DNA of 64,000 nt, from NCBI GenBank assembly GCA_025667525.1, contig CM046875.1, positions 120,518,340 through 120,582,339 on the forward strand, written 5' to 3'. The notes below the pieces were generated by a model. It was not told the DNA's origin. It worked only from the letters and a program-made list of their open reading frames with translations, and ran no database searches. Shown piece after piece: positions 40,020-52,621 of this stretch. Within the stretch, counting starts at the first letter, position 1, and every line of letters begins with the position of its first letter. The position numbers and the translations under genes are program-made. Origin of the DNA: Glebionis coronaria. Taxonomy: Eukaryota > Streptophyta > Magnoliopsida > Asterales > Asteraceae.

Positions 40020-40979
40020 TTAACCATGAATCCCCTGAGACACTTGTTTCTCTGATATCTGCTTCTTCAGCAACCAAACTCTGAGAGTATCCTTTGTTGA
40101 ACGGTATACAATGATTGAACCGCTTCGTTCTTTTGGAACATCAACTTTGGTACCTGCATTCTCATTAGTAGTTTGTATACTTTGACCTGGGTTAGCGATA
40201 TCTATCTTAAAAGCATGTGGGGGTTCACAGTTTTCTTTTCTTGTGTCAGAGGTGGCCTGAGGGGATGATTCACTTGTCTTAGTTGGCAAACATTTCCTTT
40301 TATAGAAAACCTTAAGTTCATGCTTAAGTGATGTATCATCCTTTGCAATTTCCTTCTAGTAGTCTTCGTAGAATCAGAGACTATCCTAGTTAAAGGGCAC
40401 TCGTTTCCTACAAGAGTGAAAGTTCTACCAGTGGGGTGCCACATTTTGCCAACGGGTTTGATTTTAGCTACCCACTGAGATTTAAGTCTAGCACAGGAGT
40501 TCACCTCATTAAGTAGTTTCTTGATACAAGAATCATGATTTGCCGTAAAGACACATTTTCTACATGTTTTACAAGTAGCATATTTAATGTCCGAGTAAGA
40601 TCTAGATTTCCTAGATGATTGATTGATGCTCCTAGGATGTGACATGCTACGGTTAGCAGTGTTGGGTAAACTAGAAGGCATCTGACTAGGTTTGAAATTC
40701 CTATCTCTTACTTGTGTCTTTTGCTTAGCTTCCCTTAGACCAAATGTATGGCGAACGTCATTTGAACTAGTTCAAGACGTATTCTTTGGAATATGTCTAG
40801 GGAAATTAGAGGCAATCATGTGATTAGGTCTTGCAAAAGCTGTTTTAGTCACATTGGGCCTAGATGGTGGAGTGACTGTTCTAGAAAGATGAACCATATC
40901 AACTTGGGAGGCAAACCGCGGTCTCGAGGATTGTGATCGCTCGGATCTAAATGCAGTAGGTTGTCTGACGGACGGTTGT
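40020..40979 (-). pseudogene. C-terminal part of the element D spacer protein
   Basis: Minus-strand continuation of the ORF at 51149-52621, cut by element E; joining across E and one ctgac copy keeps the frame. It shows a Ser/Arg/Pro-rich linker, an in-frame TGA at 40772-40774, then a Cys/His module C-x2-C-x2-C-x5-H-x2-C (40526-40573). Next comes HPTGRTFTLVGNECPLTR (about 40396-40445), nearly the same as in element F. A frameshift near 40285 moves the last 90 residues to another frame, ending at 40020. Function unknown. The motif pair is shared with the gag-pol spacer of element F, so this is retrotransposon sequence, not a host gene. Confidence 0.82.
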
Positions 40980-40984
40980 CTGAC

Positions 40985-43900
40985 TGTAAAACCCGCATGC
41001 TTTTACCATGAATAGTACCCTTTAGATCGTACGTACATGATTAGAACTTTCCTTTTAGAGCATATTTACGTTTCACGAATATTAATTATAAGTATTACGT
41101 ATGTGTTATAACATGATAAGCATTTAATACATACGAACACACGATAATTATTCAAATAATAATTATAATCATGAGCGTAATTTAATCACGAACTAATATT
41201 AATTACGTATATATATTTATTACGAACACAAATAAATATATTAAGTCACGATTAAGGATTTCTTAGAACACTTAAATAATTAAAACACGTAAACACGAGC
41301 ATTTAACACGATTATTATTATTACGTGTATTTAATTAACACGACAAGTAATTAAGTAAATAACATTTACGTTGAAAACATATGAGAAAAACTGTGGAGAA
41401 TTTACGACATTTAAAACACGAGTACGCATAGTTTTTGAGTCGCGAAAATAATTTAAAAACAAGAAGAGGGGGGGTCTTGGGCTGGCGGTTTGGACATGAA
41501 AAGGAGAAAGGGAGATGGGCCGAGGCCCATGTGTGTTACAAACCGCCCCAAACAAGAATAAAATACGGGAGGAGTTGTTTTTTTTTTCTGTTTAGTCACG
41601 CCAACACAAACTGAAACCCTAAAAGTTAGATAGGACCGATCGTTTTTTTTTCTTCTTTTTTCTTTCCTGCTGCGTCGGCTTAACATCAAATCAAGAAGGA
41701 AGTCTCAAGCTAGATTAAAACAAGGATTGTGTGTTATTAGATCTTAACCCTAAAATCAAGTAAGTAAACCCTAATTCATTCTATTCTTTTCTTTTAATCC
41801 GATTTCATGGGTGTATAAATGGTTCAGACAGTAAATTGATGGGGGGGGGGGGGGTTTCGGTTGTTTGCTATTGGATTCGAATGACACACAAACCGAGACT
41901 CATACGAGTCTCGGTGATGATTTGAATGCACCAGCCGCAGCCCTAATTAGGGTTTTGGGCTTGGTTGTGCTACCAGTGGGAACCCCGCAGGGTGTTTGTA
42001 CTAACGGTGGGAACCCACGGCTGGCAGATCTAGCCAGTCGGTGGGAGTTTTAAAACAAGCAGGGGGAAACGCACGACTGCCAGGGGTAACTGGCAGTTAT
42101 GGGTGCGTTTGGCAGTGGGTTTCTAATAGGTTTAAGGGTGTGTTTGGTTAACAGTTTATAAACCTTAAGGGGCTGTTTGGTTCGGCTTATTTATACTACA
42201 TAACACGAGGTTCACGTTTAAATTAATAAGACACGGGTTCGGGTTTCGACGCATTTTAATAAAATAATACATGGTTACGGGTTATCATTTCAAAAGTTAA
42301 TTAACTTTACATGCTTATTAATTTTACAAGGTAATTCAATTAATAAATAATGACGTATTATATACAAGATTAATTAAATTGATTTAACATGCTAGGTAAT
42401 TAATTTAATTAAAAACATGGACTTAGGTTTATTATTACTAATTAATAATACATGTTTTAACCTAAGTATTTATATCTTATTTAATTAAATCACATGATAA
42501 TTAAATAAATGCTTTAACCTATAGTTTATTTAAATACATGGAATGATTTATAAACTATACTATTTTATTACATGACTTAGAATATTAATCAAAAAATACT
42601 TAAGCTTATATAATTAGCTTATTTAACCAGCTTATATCTATTTATGGAAACTTTCTATTTTTAGAAACTTATTTAATTAAGACAGCTAATCTATCTATTT
42701 TTAAGCAGTAATTCTATTTTTGGAAACTTTCTATTTTTGGTAACTTTCTATTTTTTTGAAACTTTCTATTTTAGGAAACCTGCTATATTAGGAAGTTACT
42801 TATTATTGCACAGCAAGTATAATAATACAAGAAATATAAGAAATACTTAAACAGAATATACAAAATACACGATAAATACAGTATAACGTTAAAATTAGTT
42901 AAACATGACATGAACTTATAAAATAAGCTAAGACATAACATTAAGCCAGTTACGTACTCAGTGATCAGATACTTATACACGTATGTATTTATGTAGCGTT
43001 AGTTATACCGAAGTAGGACTCTCTTCCGTTCGTCTTCTTCGTTCACTAGACATAAGGTACGGATTCCCGTCCTTTCAGTTAGGACATTCTTTTCTTATTA
43101 TGATTCCCCGTATGCAGCCAACTGTTTTCCCGTAGTATAAGTTATGAGTTTGATTGCTTATGTTTAAATATGATTACCTATAGCCATATACATGCATGAC
43201 CAGTTTCACCTAGTTATGGAGGTACCATAACCATAACATTAGAGGCACTGATGTTATGACTTCACCACGGCGGAGTGATTTCTCGTGGCGTCCCTTCAGC
43301 TTTTGGCCATTTATTTATATTTATCATGTGGGGCGTATGGGTGCATCCTAGTTACACGTTTTTTTCAGGATTACATGGTGAATGTGGTGTGTGCCTTGCA
43401 TCCTTCACAAGGAGCTGATCCCTCCTACCCATAAACCAGTATATTAAATTAGAGGCAGCCCCTCTAATTTGCATGAAGAGGTCACCCCTCCAAGTATTCA
43501 TGCACGGTGGATTTTTCATGACCTATATTGGCTAATGGTAAAATACGTTAAACAATTTTCATAAGATAAACATAAGGCTTTTCAAACTATAAAACCATTT
43601 TATGAACATGTTCCAGGTTTTCCAGGACTTATACATTTCCGCTGCTATTAAGTCTTTATTATGTTTTAGTCATTTATACTATGTCTATATCCGTGCACTG
43701 AGCGTTTTGCTCAGCCGTTACTTTCCTTTCCATGTCCCAAAATGGCAGGTACTCAAGGACTGACTAGAGCATTTGGAGGACACGCATAGGATGGGAGCTA
43801 CCTTAGATTCCTTCTCCTCTTGCCTTCATATTTATGCTTGTCTAGTCTTTCTTTTTGTTCATTTACTTTATTTATGTTTTGGGCTTATGTTTAGGAACCG

Positions 43901-44016
43901 ATGTTTGATTCCGGTTATCCCTATGGTCATGTAATGTTTTATACATTTATCCTTGTATGCTTTGATGACACGCCATAATTACGCGTGACATTCCATTATC
44001 AAAATGGGGTGTTACA
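40985..44016 (+). repeat. Element E 5' LTR
   Basis: 3032 bp. It contains a G-run of 14 (41839-41852; only 6 in the partner) and a local tandem of a ggaaactttctattttt-like unit (about 42640-42800). Short ORFs at 41331-41555, 41865-42053 and 42783-42980 recur in the 3' LTR and are not genes. Confidence 0.95.
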
Positions 44017-44020
44017 ATTA

Positions 44021-44037
44021 TGGTATCAGAGCCAAGG
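44021..44037 (+). other. Primer-binding site of element E
   Basis: TGGTATCAGAGCCAAGG, four bases after the LTR, complementary to the initiator tRNA-Met 3' end. Confidence 0.93.
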
Positions 44038-46199
44038 CTTCGACCTGTAGGCTCTAAAACTCGACCTGTGACTAGTGGGTAGTCACCAGGAGCTTCCTAA
44101 GCCAACGTCTGTTATTCTACGTATTGATGTTTTCAGCGCATTGTTGTTTTAACCATGATGTTTTCAGCACCTTGAGGTTTTAACCTTGATGTTTTCATCG
44201 ATATTGTTTTGCTAATATGGATGGACAAACGTCATTCATATTTAGTTATGTGTCATTGTTTCATGCATAATGTTCCTCGTGAACTGTGGCTATGTGGACT
44301 GACCCCCAGTAGTTCATAATTAGTCACATAAAAAAAAAATTCTGATAAGTTTTGACATATGAGTTTCATTTATTTATGTTTCATGTATCATTGTTGCAGG
44401 GATTATGACTAAGTAATGGTTGGTACAGGACTGGCCCTATTTAGTCGCATGTGATTTTATCAAAACTTTTAACTTTGGGACCGACCCATTGGCGTCCCCT
44501 CGCTATGTCTTTTGTTTTGGGACCGACCCATAGGCGTCCCCTCGCACATATAAAGGTTTTTATAAACTACATCACGCATTCATGCACTGGTTTTCATGCA
44601 TAAAATTTTTCTCATGATTTTAAATTGGCATAAAAAAAATTTCATGTCCCCTCATAAGTTATTATGTTTTTTTATGTCAAGTATGTTTCATACTGTCATG
44701 GTTAACTTTAGTTTCATGCTGATTATGTTATACACTTCTTCGTGATAGATGGTTTCATGTTTCTTCATGATAATTCCGTCTTCATGTTGATTATGTTTTA
44801 CGCCTCTTTGTTATTTATGCTTTCACGCAAGACATTTTTGGATTTCATTGACTCATGCTTTCATGATAGTCATGGTTGGTTTTCATTGATCATGCTGTCA
44901 GGAAAATCATCGTTGAATTTTGTGTAACCACACTTTAACGTTTCCGTTATAACCAGAATGATGTCTATGCTAATAATGCTAGGTTATCGTGATGGTTTTC
45001 CTAACCGTTTAACCGATTTACTTTCCTTAAATCATGACAAATGATCGACCCCCATATCGATCATTTCATGTACATTCCATGTGTACTCCATGTACCTTAT
45101 CCCACGTGCGTATTTTCAATTGCTGATGTTCTACAAGATTGCTGATGCCGCTCATAACTGGGAGATGTTACTAAAGGTTGATGCTGCTGACGTTCGGAGA
45201 CGCTACAAGATGCGGATGCTGTTCACAACCTGGAGATCCTACAAGACGAAGACAAAGGCGTCGGAGCAAAGCAATTGGACGAGAAGATGCTTCACCATCA
45301 GACGATTTCCATCAATCATTGTCCCTAATTCTTAGTTACATGTCATACGTCATTCAACTGTCATTTCAGCCATATGAGTGCAAACCGGTACCAACCGGCC
45401 ACTCAGCTGAATAGTTACATGAATCACGGTCATGAGAATGACTGTCATGGAACTGACAGACAGGACGACAGTAACCACTACTATGACAGAAACTATCCTA
45501 GAAATCGCAACCGAGGCTCCGGCCGCGGACGTGATCAGACATACAAATGATTAGAAGTCCAACCGATCCGCCAATTCTGGCATATTAACCTTATATTGTG
45601 GTTATATTTGTTTCACATCTCGAGACACATGTCAAGACATCAGTCAAGACACATGTCTCACGTATACTTTCTGAAGACACATGTCAAGACACCAGTCAAG
45701 ACATATGTCATGCTTATAGTTCCAAGACATGAGTCAAGACACATGACTCACGTCCAACTATGGAACATTTCTAAGAAATTCAGGGTACCCTCCAAGGGTA
45801 TATCCATTTTGTTGTGCCATGTATTAATCAGGCCACAAGAATTTCAATACCATTATCGGCGTATCAGTGAGAACTGTCACGTTGCCGATGTCACTTTCAT
45901 TCTTTCACCATACTTCATATATTCATGACCATGAAGGACGCCTTTCGTATTCCCATGTATACGAAGGTTTTCCTTCAGCTTAATGATGAGATCCAAGCTT
46001 CTAACGCATTTCCCTCGGACAGACACGAGATGAATTTTATCCTAATTATGTACTATGAACAGCACACCATGCTACGATTCATAATTATGTACAGTAATGT
46101 TCAGGCTCCTGAATACATTCCGCTTGATTTTCCATCGGGAAAATCGGTACAAATTATCTATGCTTACAAGCATGTGCGTTGTTAGCCATGGTCGCTAAA
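44038..46199 (+). pseudogene. Decayed gag region of element E
   Basis: No usable ORF. From about 45380 to 45550 an Arg/Gly/Asn-rich end (NRNRGSGRGR before a TGA near 45550) resembles a gag C-terminus or low-complexity RNA-binding tail. At 45596-45740 there is a local repeat of a gacacatgtcaagacac-like unit. The upstream part is AT-rich with repeated 'gggaccgaccca(t)(t/a)ggcgtcccctcgc' at about 44476 and 44518. The identification is weak. Confidence 0.45.
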
Positions 46200-48106
46200 A
46201 TTTACTAGCTGTCAGTAAGACACGACCACTTAAGTCTTCTACGCATAGCCAGTTGATTATTCCAAAATCTTACCATACATTCCAGAAGAACCTTCAAGGA
46301 GAAGGATGGTACCATGAGATTATGTGTCGACGACTGCCGGCTTAAACAAATCACCATTCATGACCGTTATTCTCCTCCGCGTACTGACAACATGTCCAAT
46401 CGACCATATAGTGTTATTCACTTTTTCCAAGATCGAACTCATGATCATGCTGCCAACAGTGACGAGGGAAAGAGCAGGACATGTCCATGACTGCTATTCG
46501 TTCACGACTCGGTCATGCTAGATTTATGATTTCGGAATTTGTCTCATAAATGCTCCAACGGCATTATAAGAATGAATTTCCATGAACTCATAGCAAATTC
46601 ATCAGTGTTTTCATTGAGGATAACCTGATTTCCTTTAAGCCTAGAGAAGAACAGGAAGACCATATCTGCACTATGTTGCAAATTCTATGACAAGAGAAAT
46701 TTCACCCTGGAAATTTTTTCCAATATCAATTCTGTTTGATTACAGTGACACGCTGGATCACATGGATCTGCACGGTTAATCTTACTATGACTCAGCTTAT
46801 GCGTGAAGGAGAGAACCCTACACTACATTAGGTGTTCTAGAAAATCCTACGCTAGGAGAAGTCTAGATTCAAAGACTCAGAGTTTCGCAAACTCCTATGT
46901 ATCAAGTTCTACGAAGCAAGATACACTTACGTCCATATCTATGTACCTGACATACCAACAGGTTAAGATAGGACACCAACAAACTGGGATGTTTTATCAT
47001 CTGAACTTGTGAACTAAAATGGGACAAGATCTCCACGGATTTTGGTTACCAGATTAATGCAAACTCAGAAGAAGCATGATGCTATCTGAGTTATTACAAA
47101 CAGTTCGATCAAGTCTGCAGAATCCTTACATCCGCAAGGATTGCAGAACCAACAGATTGATCAGACATGTTCTAGTCAAGGCTCATCCGATCACTTGGCG
47201 ATCCCTCAGTTATCGGGTCAGATAAAGATTCACAATTGTGCTCCTTATTTAATTCACGTCTTCATTCCACGACTTGCTTTCGCGCTCGCGTTCATGACAC
47301 TATGGTATCTCGGCTTACGATGTTAAGTTCATTTTTCTCATTCTGGGAAGTTTTGCAAGAACTTGGGAGACCAGACCCAAGTTTAGTATAACTACCTATC
47401 CTCAGATAGACGTTTCTCGTCATATTCTATGTCTCACCTGGTAGCGTTTGGCGTTACCGCTATTATATACTATGTTCACGATATGTTTCACATGTCATGT
47501 TCATTCCACGTTCCTCATATCATGATCAGGATATGTTACATGTATCATGGATCACGATATGTTTACTCATACTACACCCGCCATATCTCCACGTAGCACG
47601 TTCAAAATTTTTCACGTATCACGTTCAAAATTTGTCACGTACTACGTTTCTTTATGTCTCGCCCATCATTTCTAATTATCAGTTAAGTCAGATTGTCTTG
47701 CATCGTAACGTTTCAGTTACCCTAGTACGTTAACTCTTATTTTCCTCGATCGAATTTAGGGGATCTACCTTCCGTTGATAACCAATAATTTTTTCGTATT
47801 CCAAGTCAAGGTCAGGAGGACCAAGACTTATCATTCGTGTCAAGATCTTATAAAAGAAACGTTCCAAGAGGGAAGCCACTTGGAAACGGACAAGTTCATC
47901 CGGACTTTTATCAGTTTTCTCTCATCAATAGGATATGTCCTTTCAGTCACGTCATGTTCCATATCCTTTCAAGACATGTCACGTTCCACGTTCTTTCTGT
48001 CAGGTCACCTGCACGTTCATTTATCTTACATACCCTCTCGGTTTTATTCGGGTATGTTTCTCTTTCAGTTACGTTATCTATAATTCGGGGACGAATTATT
48101 CTTTTT
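46200..48106 (+). pseudogene. Decayed Gypsy pol of element E
   Basis: Order and wording of pol survive only as traces. Near 46359 the DNA follows the RT block for KNRYPLPRIDD. Near 46530 it follows the 'GLTNAPA-F' block (tgctccaacggcatt). At 46610-46690 it follows the IDDIL...E-H block. Near 47010 KWDKISTDF matches the start of the integrase core of element G (KWEKITMDF). Near 47800 a VKVR-RT stretch matches the chromodomain tail. Stops and indels are everywhere. The fixed order RT, integrase, chromodomain supports the call; single matches would not. Confidence 0.65.
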
Positions 48107-48120
48107 AGGGGGGAAGAGTT
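48107..48120 (+). other. Polypurine tract of element E
   Basis: Aggggggaagagt directly before the 3' LTR. It is preceded by attcggggacgaattattc, a form common at the 3' end of Tekay-type Gypsy elements. Confidence 0.88.
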
Positions 48121-51100
48121 GTAAAATCCGCATGCTTTTACCATGAATAGTACCCTTTAGATCGTACACACATGATTAGAACTTTCCTTTTAGAGCATAT
48201 TTACGTTTCACGAATATTAGTTATAAGTATTACGTATGTGTTATAACACGATAAGCATTTAATACGTACGAACACACGATAATTATTCAAATAAAAATTA
48301 TAATCATGAGCGTAATTTAATCACGAACTAATATTAATTACGTATATATATTTATTACGAACACAAATAAATATATTAAGTCACGATTAAAAATTTCTTA
48401 GAACACTTAAATAATTAAAACACGTAAAGACGAGTATTTAACACGATTATTATTATTACGTGTATTTAATTAACACGACAAGTTATTAAGTAAATAACAT
48501 TTACGTTGAAAACATATGAGAATAACTGTGGAGAATTTACGACATTTAAAACACGAGTACGCATAGTTTTTGAGTCGCGAAAATAATTTAAAAACAAGAA
48601 GAGGGGGGGTCTTGGGCTGGCGGTTTGGACAGGAAAAGGAGAAAGGGAGATGGGCCGAGGCCCATGTGTGTTACAAACCGCCCCAAACAAGAATAAATTA
48701 CGGGAGGAGTTGTTTTTTTTTTCTGTTTAGTCACGCCAACACAAACTGAAACCCTAAAAGTTAGATAGGACCGATCGTTTTTTTTTTCTTCTTCTTTCTT
48801 TCCTGCTGCGTCGGCTTAAATCAAATCAAGAAGGAAGTCTCAAGCTAGATTAAAACAAGGATTGTGTGTTATTAGATCTTAACCCTAAAATCAAGTAAGT
48901 AAACCCTAATTCGTTCTATTCTTTTCTTTTAATCTGATTTCATGGGTGTTCAAATGGTTCAGACAGTAAATTGATGGGGGGTTTCGGTTGTTTGCTGTTG
49001 GATTCGAATGACACACAAACCGAGACTCATACGAGTCTCGGTGATGATTTGAATGCACCAGCCGCAACCCTAATTAGGGTTTTGGGCTTGGTTGTGCTAC
49101 CAGTGGGAACCCCGCAGGGTGTTTGTACTAACGGTGGGAACCCACGGCTGGTAGATCTAGCCAGTCGGTGGGAGTTTTAAAACAAGCAGGGGGAAACGCA
49201 CGACTGCCAGGGGTAACTGGCAGTTATGGGTGCGTTTGGCAGTGGGTTTCTAATAGGTTTAAGGGTGTGTTTGGTTAACAGTTTATAAACCTTAAGGGGT
49301 TGTTTGGCTCGGCTTATTTATACTACATAACACGAGGTTCACGTTTAAATTAATAAGACACGGGTTCGGGTTTCGACGCATTTTAATAAAATAATACATG
49401 GTTACGGGTTATCATTTCAAAAGTTAATTAACTTTACATGCTTGATAATTTTACAAGGTAATTCAATTAATAAATAATGACGTATTATATACAAGATTAA
49501 TTAAATTGATTTAACATGCTAGGTAATTAATTTAATTAAAAACATGGACTTAGGTTTATTATTACTAATTAATAATACATGTTTTAACCTAAGTATTTAT
49601 ATCTTATTTAATTAAATCACATGATAATTAAATAAATGCTTTAACCTATAGTTTATTTAAATACATGGAATGATTTATAAACTATACTATTTTATTACAT
49701 GACTTAGAATATTAACCAGAAAATACTTAAGCTTATATAATTAGCTTATTTAACCAGCTTATATCTATTTATGGAAACTTTCTATTTTTAGAAACTTATT
49801 TAATTAAGGCAGTTAATCTATCTATTTTTAAGCAGTAATTCTATTTTTGGAAACTTTCTATTTTTTGTAACTTTCTATTTTTTTGAAACTTTCTATTTTA
49901 GGAAACCTGCTATTTTAGGAAGTTACTTATTATTGCACAGCAAGTATAATAATACAAGAAATATAAGAAATACTTAAACAGAATATACAAAATACACGAT
50001 AAATACAGTATAACGTTAAAATCAGTTAAACATGACATGAACTTATAAAATAAGCTAAGACATAACATTAAGCCAGTTACGTACTCAGTGATCAGATACT
50101 TATACACGTATGTATTTATGTAGCGTTAGTGATACCGAAGTAGGACTCTCTTCCGTTCGTCTTCTTCGTTCACTGGACATAAGGTACGGATTCCCGTCCT
50201 TTCAGTTTAGACATTCTTTTCTTATTAGGATTCCCCGTATGTAGCCAACTGTTTTCCGGTAGTATAAGTTATGAGTTTGATTGCTTATGTTTAAATATGA
50301 TTACCTATAGCCATATACATGCATGACCAGTTTCACCTAGTTATGGAGGTACCATAACCATAACATTAGAGGTACTGATGTTATGACTTCACCACGGCGG
50401 AGTGATTGCTCGTGGCGTCCCTTCAGCTTTTGGCCATTTATTTATATTTATCATGTGGGGCGTATGGGTGCATCCTAGTTACACGTTTTTTTCAGGATTA
50501 CATGGTGAATGTGGTGTGTGCCTTGCATCCTTCACAAGGAGCTGATCCCTCCTACCCATAAACCAGTATATTAAATTAGAGGCAGCCCCTCTAATTTGCA
50601 TGATGAGGTCACCCCTCCAAGTATTCATGCACGGTGGATTTTTCATGACCTATATTGGCTAATGGTAAAATACGTTAAACAGTTTTCATAAGATAAACAT
50701 AAGGCTTTTCAAACTATAAAACCATTTTATGAACATGTTCCAGGTTTTCCAGGACTTATACATTTCCGCTGCTATTAAGTCTTTATTATGTTTTAGTCAT
50801 TTATACTATGTCTATATCCGTGCACTGAGCGTTTTCCTCAGCCGTTACTTTCCTTTCCATGTCCCAAAACGGCAGGTACTCAAGGACTGACTAGAGCATT
50901 TGGAGGACACGCATAGGATGGGAGCTACCTTAGATTCCTTCTCCTCTTGCCTTCATATTTATGCTTGTCTAGTCTTTCTTTTTGTTCATTTACTTTATTT
51001 ATGTTTTGGGCTTATGTTTGGGAACCAATGTTTGATTCCGGTTATCCCTATGGTCATGTAATGTTTTATACATTTATCCTTGTATGCTTTGATGACACGC

Positions 51101-51143
51101 CATAATTACGCGTGACATTCCATTATCAAAATGGGGTGTTACA
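48121..51143 (+). repeat. Element E 3' LTR
   Basis: 3023 bp, partner of 40985-44016. It ends GGTGTTACA at 51143, followed by the ctgac duplication. Confidence 0.95.
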
Positions 51144-51148
51144 CTGAC

Positions 51149-52621
51149 GAACTGATTTGTAGGTGGTTTCCCCAAGATTGATGGTTTTTCAAGGTTAGTG
51201 TCCACACTAGGTCCTCTAGTTTTCCTTAACTCGTTTTTCAACGCAGCTATAGCAAAAACCTTTTCCTGAACTTGAGCTTTTAAGGTCTCATTTTCTTTGA
51301 GCAATTCATCTTGGGATGCCAATTTAGACTCTAGTAATTGAATTTGTTTCAAAAGATTATCCTTTTCAACTTTAGAATCTAAAACTTTTTGATCCAATTT
51401 TCTTTCAAGAACAACGTTAGACTTTTCAAGTTTTTCAAAGTATGCTTCAAATTTGTCCGTTTTCTTAGAAAATTCAAGTTTGGCATCCTCAAGATCTTTT
51501 GATTGTTGAGCTACAATTGTTTCGAGCTCTCTAATCTTGGAATCGGAATCAGTTAACGAGGCAGTCATAAAACATTTATCATGATTGTTAGCATTTTGAA
51601 CACTTTCTCCCCCATTATGACACACATCGGATGAATCAGAAGTAGTATTGCTATCACTCTTTTCCATCCCATGTGTGGCATAATTAGGTTCGGAATGCTC
51701 AACATGCTGTATATCGTTGAAATTTGGCACCTCAACAGTTGGTGCTTGTGACTTGCTGCTTTGGTCGTGCTTTCCTCCTGGTTCCTTGCCATTGCTTACC
51801 ATGACGACCAAATTGGCACCCATTTCTTGCACCGGGCAGATCTGATCATCTGTTGACGATAACGTGAAGCGTGTCTCTCTCTCATGTTCATGAGGTATTG
51901 ATGCATGCAATAATTTAGACGACTCCTTGATTCTTTGAATCTGACCTTTTTTCAACCGTATCTCGTTGTAATTAACTAACCTGACCTCAATACACTTGTC
52001 AATAATATTGATGTGATTGAGTAAACCACTTCTAAAGGTTTCAGTCTGGCAACCCGTATGTAAGTTGAAAAGCTGGTGAAGGAGTGGAGTCGAATAATCA
52101 AAAGGGGTTTCCATTGTTGAGGCAAAGAATTCCTTAAACTGTGTGCGAATGACTTCTAGACACATCTTCGCCTTGACCTCATGAAGATTCTCCCTTTCAA
52201 ACTGCAACCTTAACTGATCTAAATTGTTGAAAATCTTATCTTTGAAATTATCCACTTTGCCAAAGAACATTTGAACTAAGGTTGGAAGTTCAGCCAAGTT
52301 GTTCGGATAGAGAAGTGCAAGATGTGTTTTGAGCTCGTGAAAGATTTCCAATGTTTTTTGACGCAATTTGATCTCTTTAAGTTGCATGTGTTGCAGTTCT
52401 GCCTCGTGAACTGTCGAACTCAACGATTCCATTGACGTTTGATGAAAGGTAAGTGGCAACGGGAAAGTATAATTCAACGAGAAATTGATGTCTCGGGTTT
52501 TGACAAACCAACGAAAAATCCGTAAATGACTCTTTAAAAAATCCTCGATAGATGATAAAACTCTCTTCTCGGCCCAAAGATATTGACGGCTCAAACTATG
52601 ATACAACAAACCGGAGTCCAA
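51149..52621 (-). pseudogene. N-terminal part of the element D coiled-coil spacer protein
   Basis: About 490 residues from an ATG at 52619-52621, running into element E; the last codons of the open frame (to 51074) belong to E's LTR. Residues 1-250 are rich in Leu, Lys and Phe without a known fold. About 350-470 is a clear coiled coil (repeated K-LE-S, KDLEDAKLEF, LEKSNVVLERKL, LLKQIQLLESKL). The end (LKNELRKTRG ... SVTP) aligns in style with LAELKETLRTLKG ... AVTP in element F. No gag-type UBN2 domain, CCHC knuckle or enzyme is seen. Frame is open and undamaged here, so constraint was lost only recently, or the protein is used by the element. Confidence 0.8.

Larger units (their letters stand above)
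40985..51143 (+). mobile_element. Ty3/Gypsy element E, young LTRs but decayed coding region
   Basis: 10.16 kb, flanked by ctgac (40980-40984 and 51144-51148) inside the element D ORF. LTRs are 3.03 kb, TGTAAAACC...GGTGTTACA, differing by about 1-2%. A primer-binding site (44021-44037) and polypurine tract (48107-48120) give + orientation. The 4.1-kb internal region has eroded gag and pol traces (RT at about 46340-46760, integrase near 47010-47060, chromodomain near 47800-47870). No ORF exceeds 110 residues. The chromodomain-type tail and LTR termini suggest the Tekay lineage. Confidence 0.92.

Noticed and set aside
41331..50107. Paired ORFs in element E LTRs (41331/48466, 41865/48971, 42783/49910)
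   Set aside because: LTR duplicates without domain or codon pattern; frame is open by chance in low-complexity sequence.
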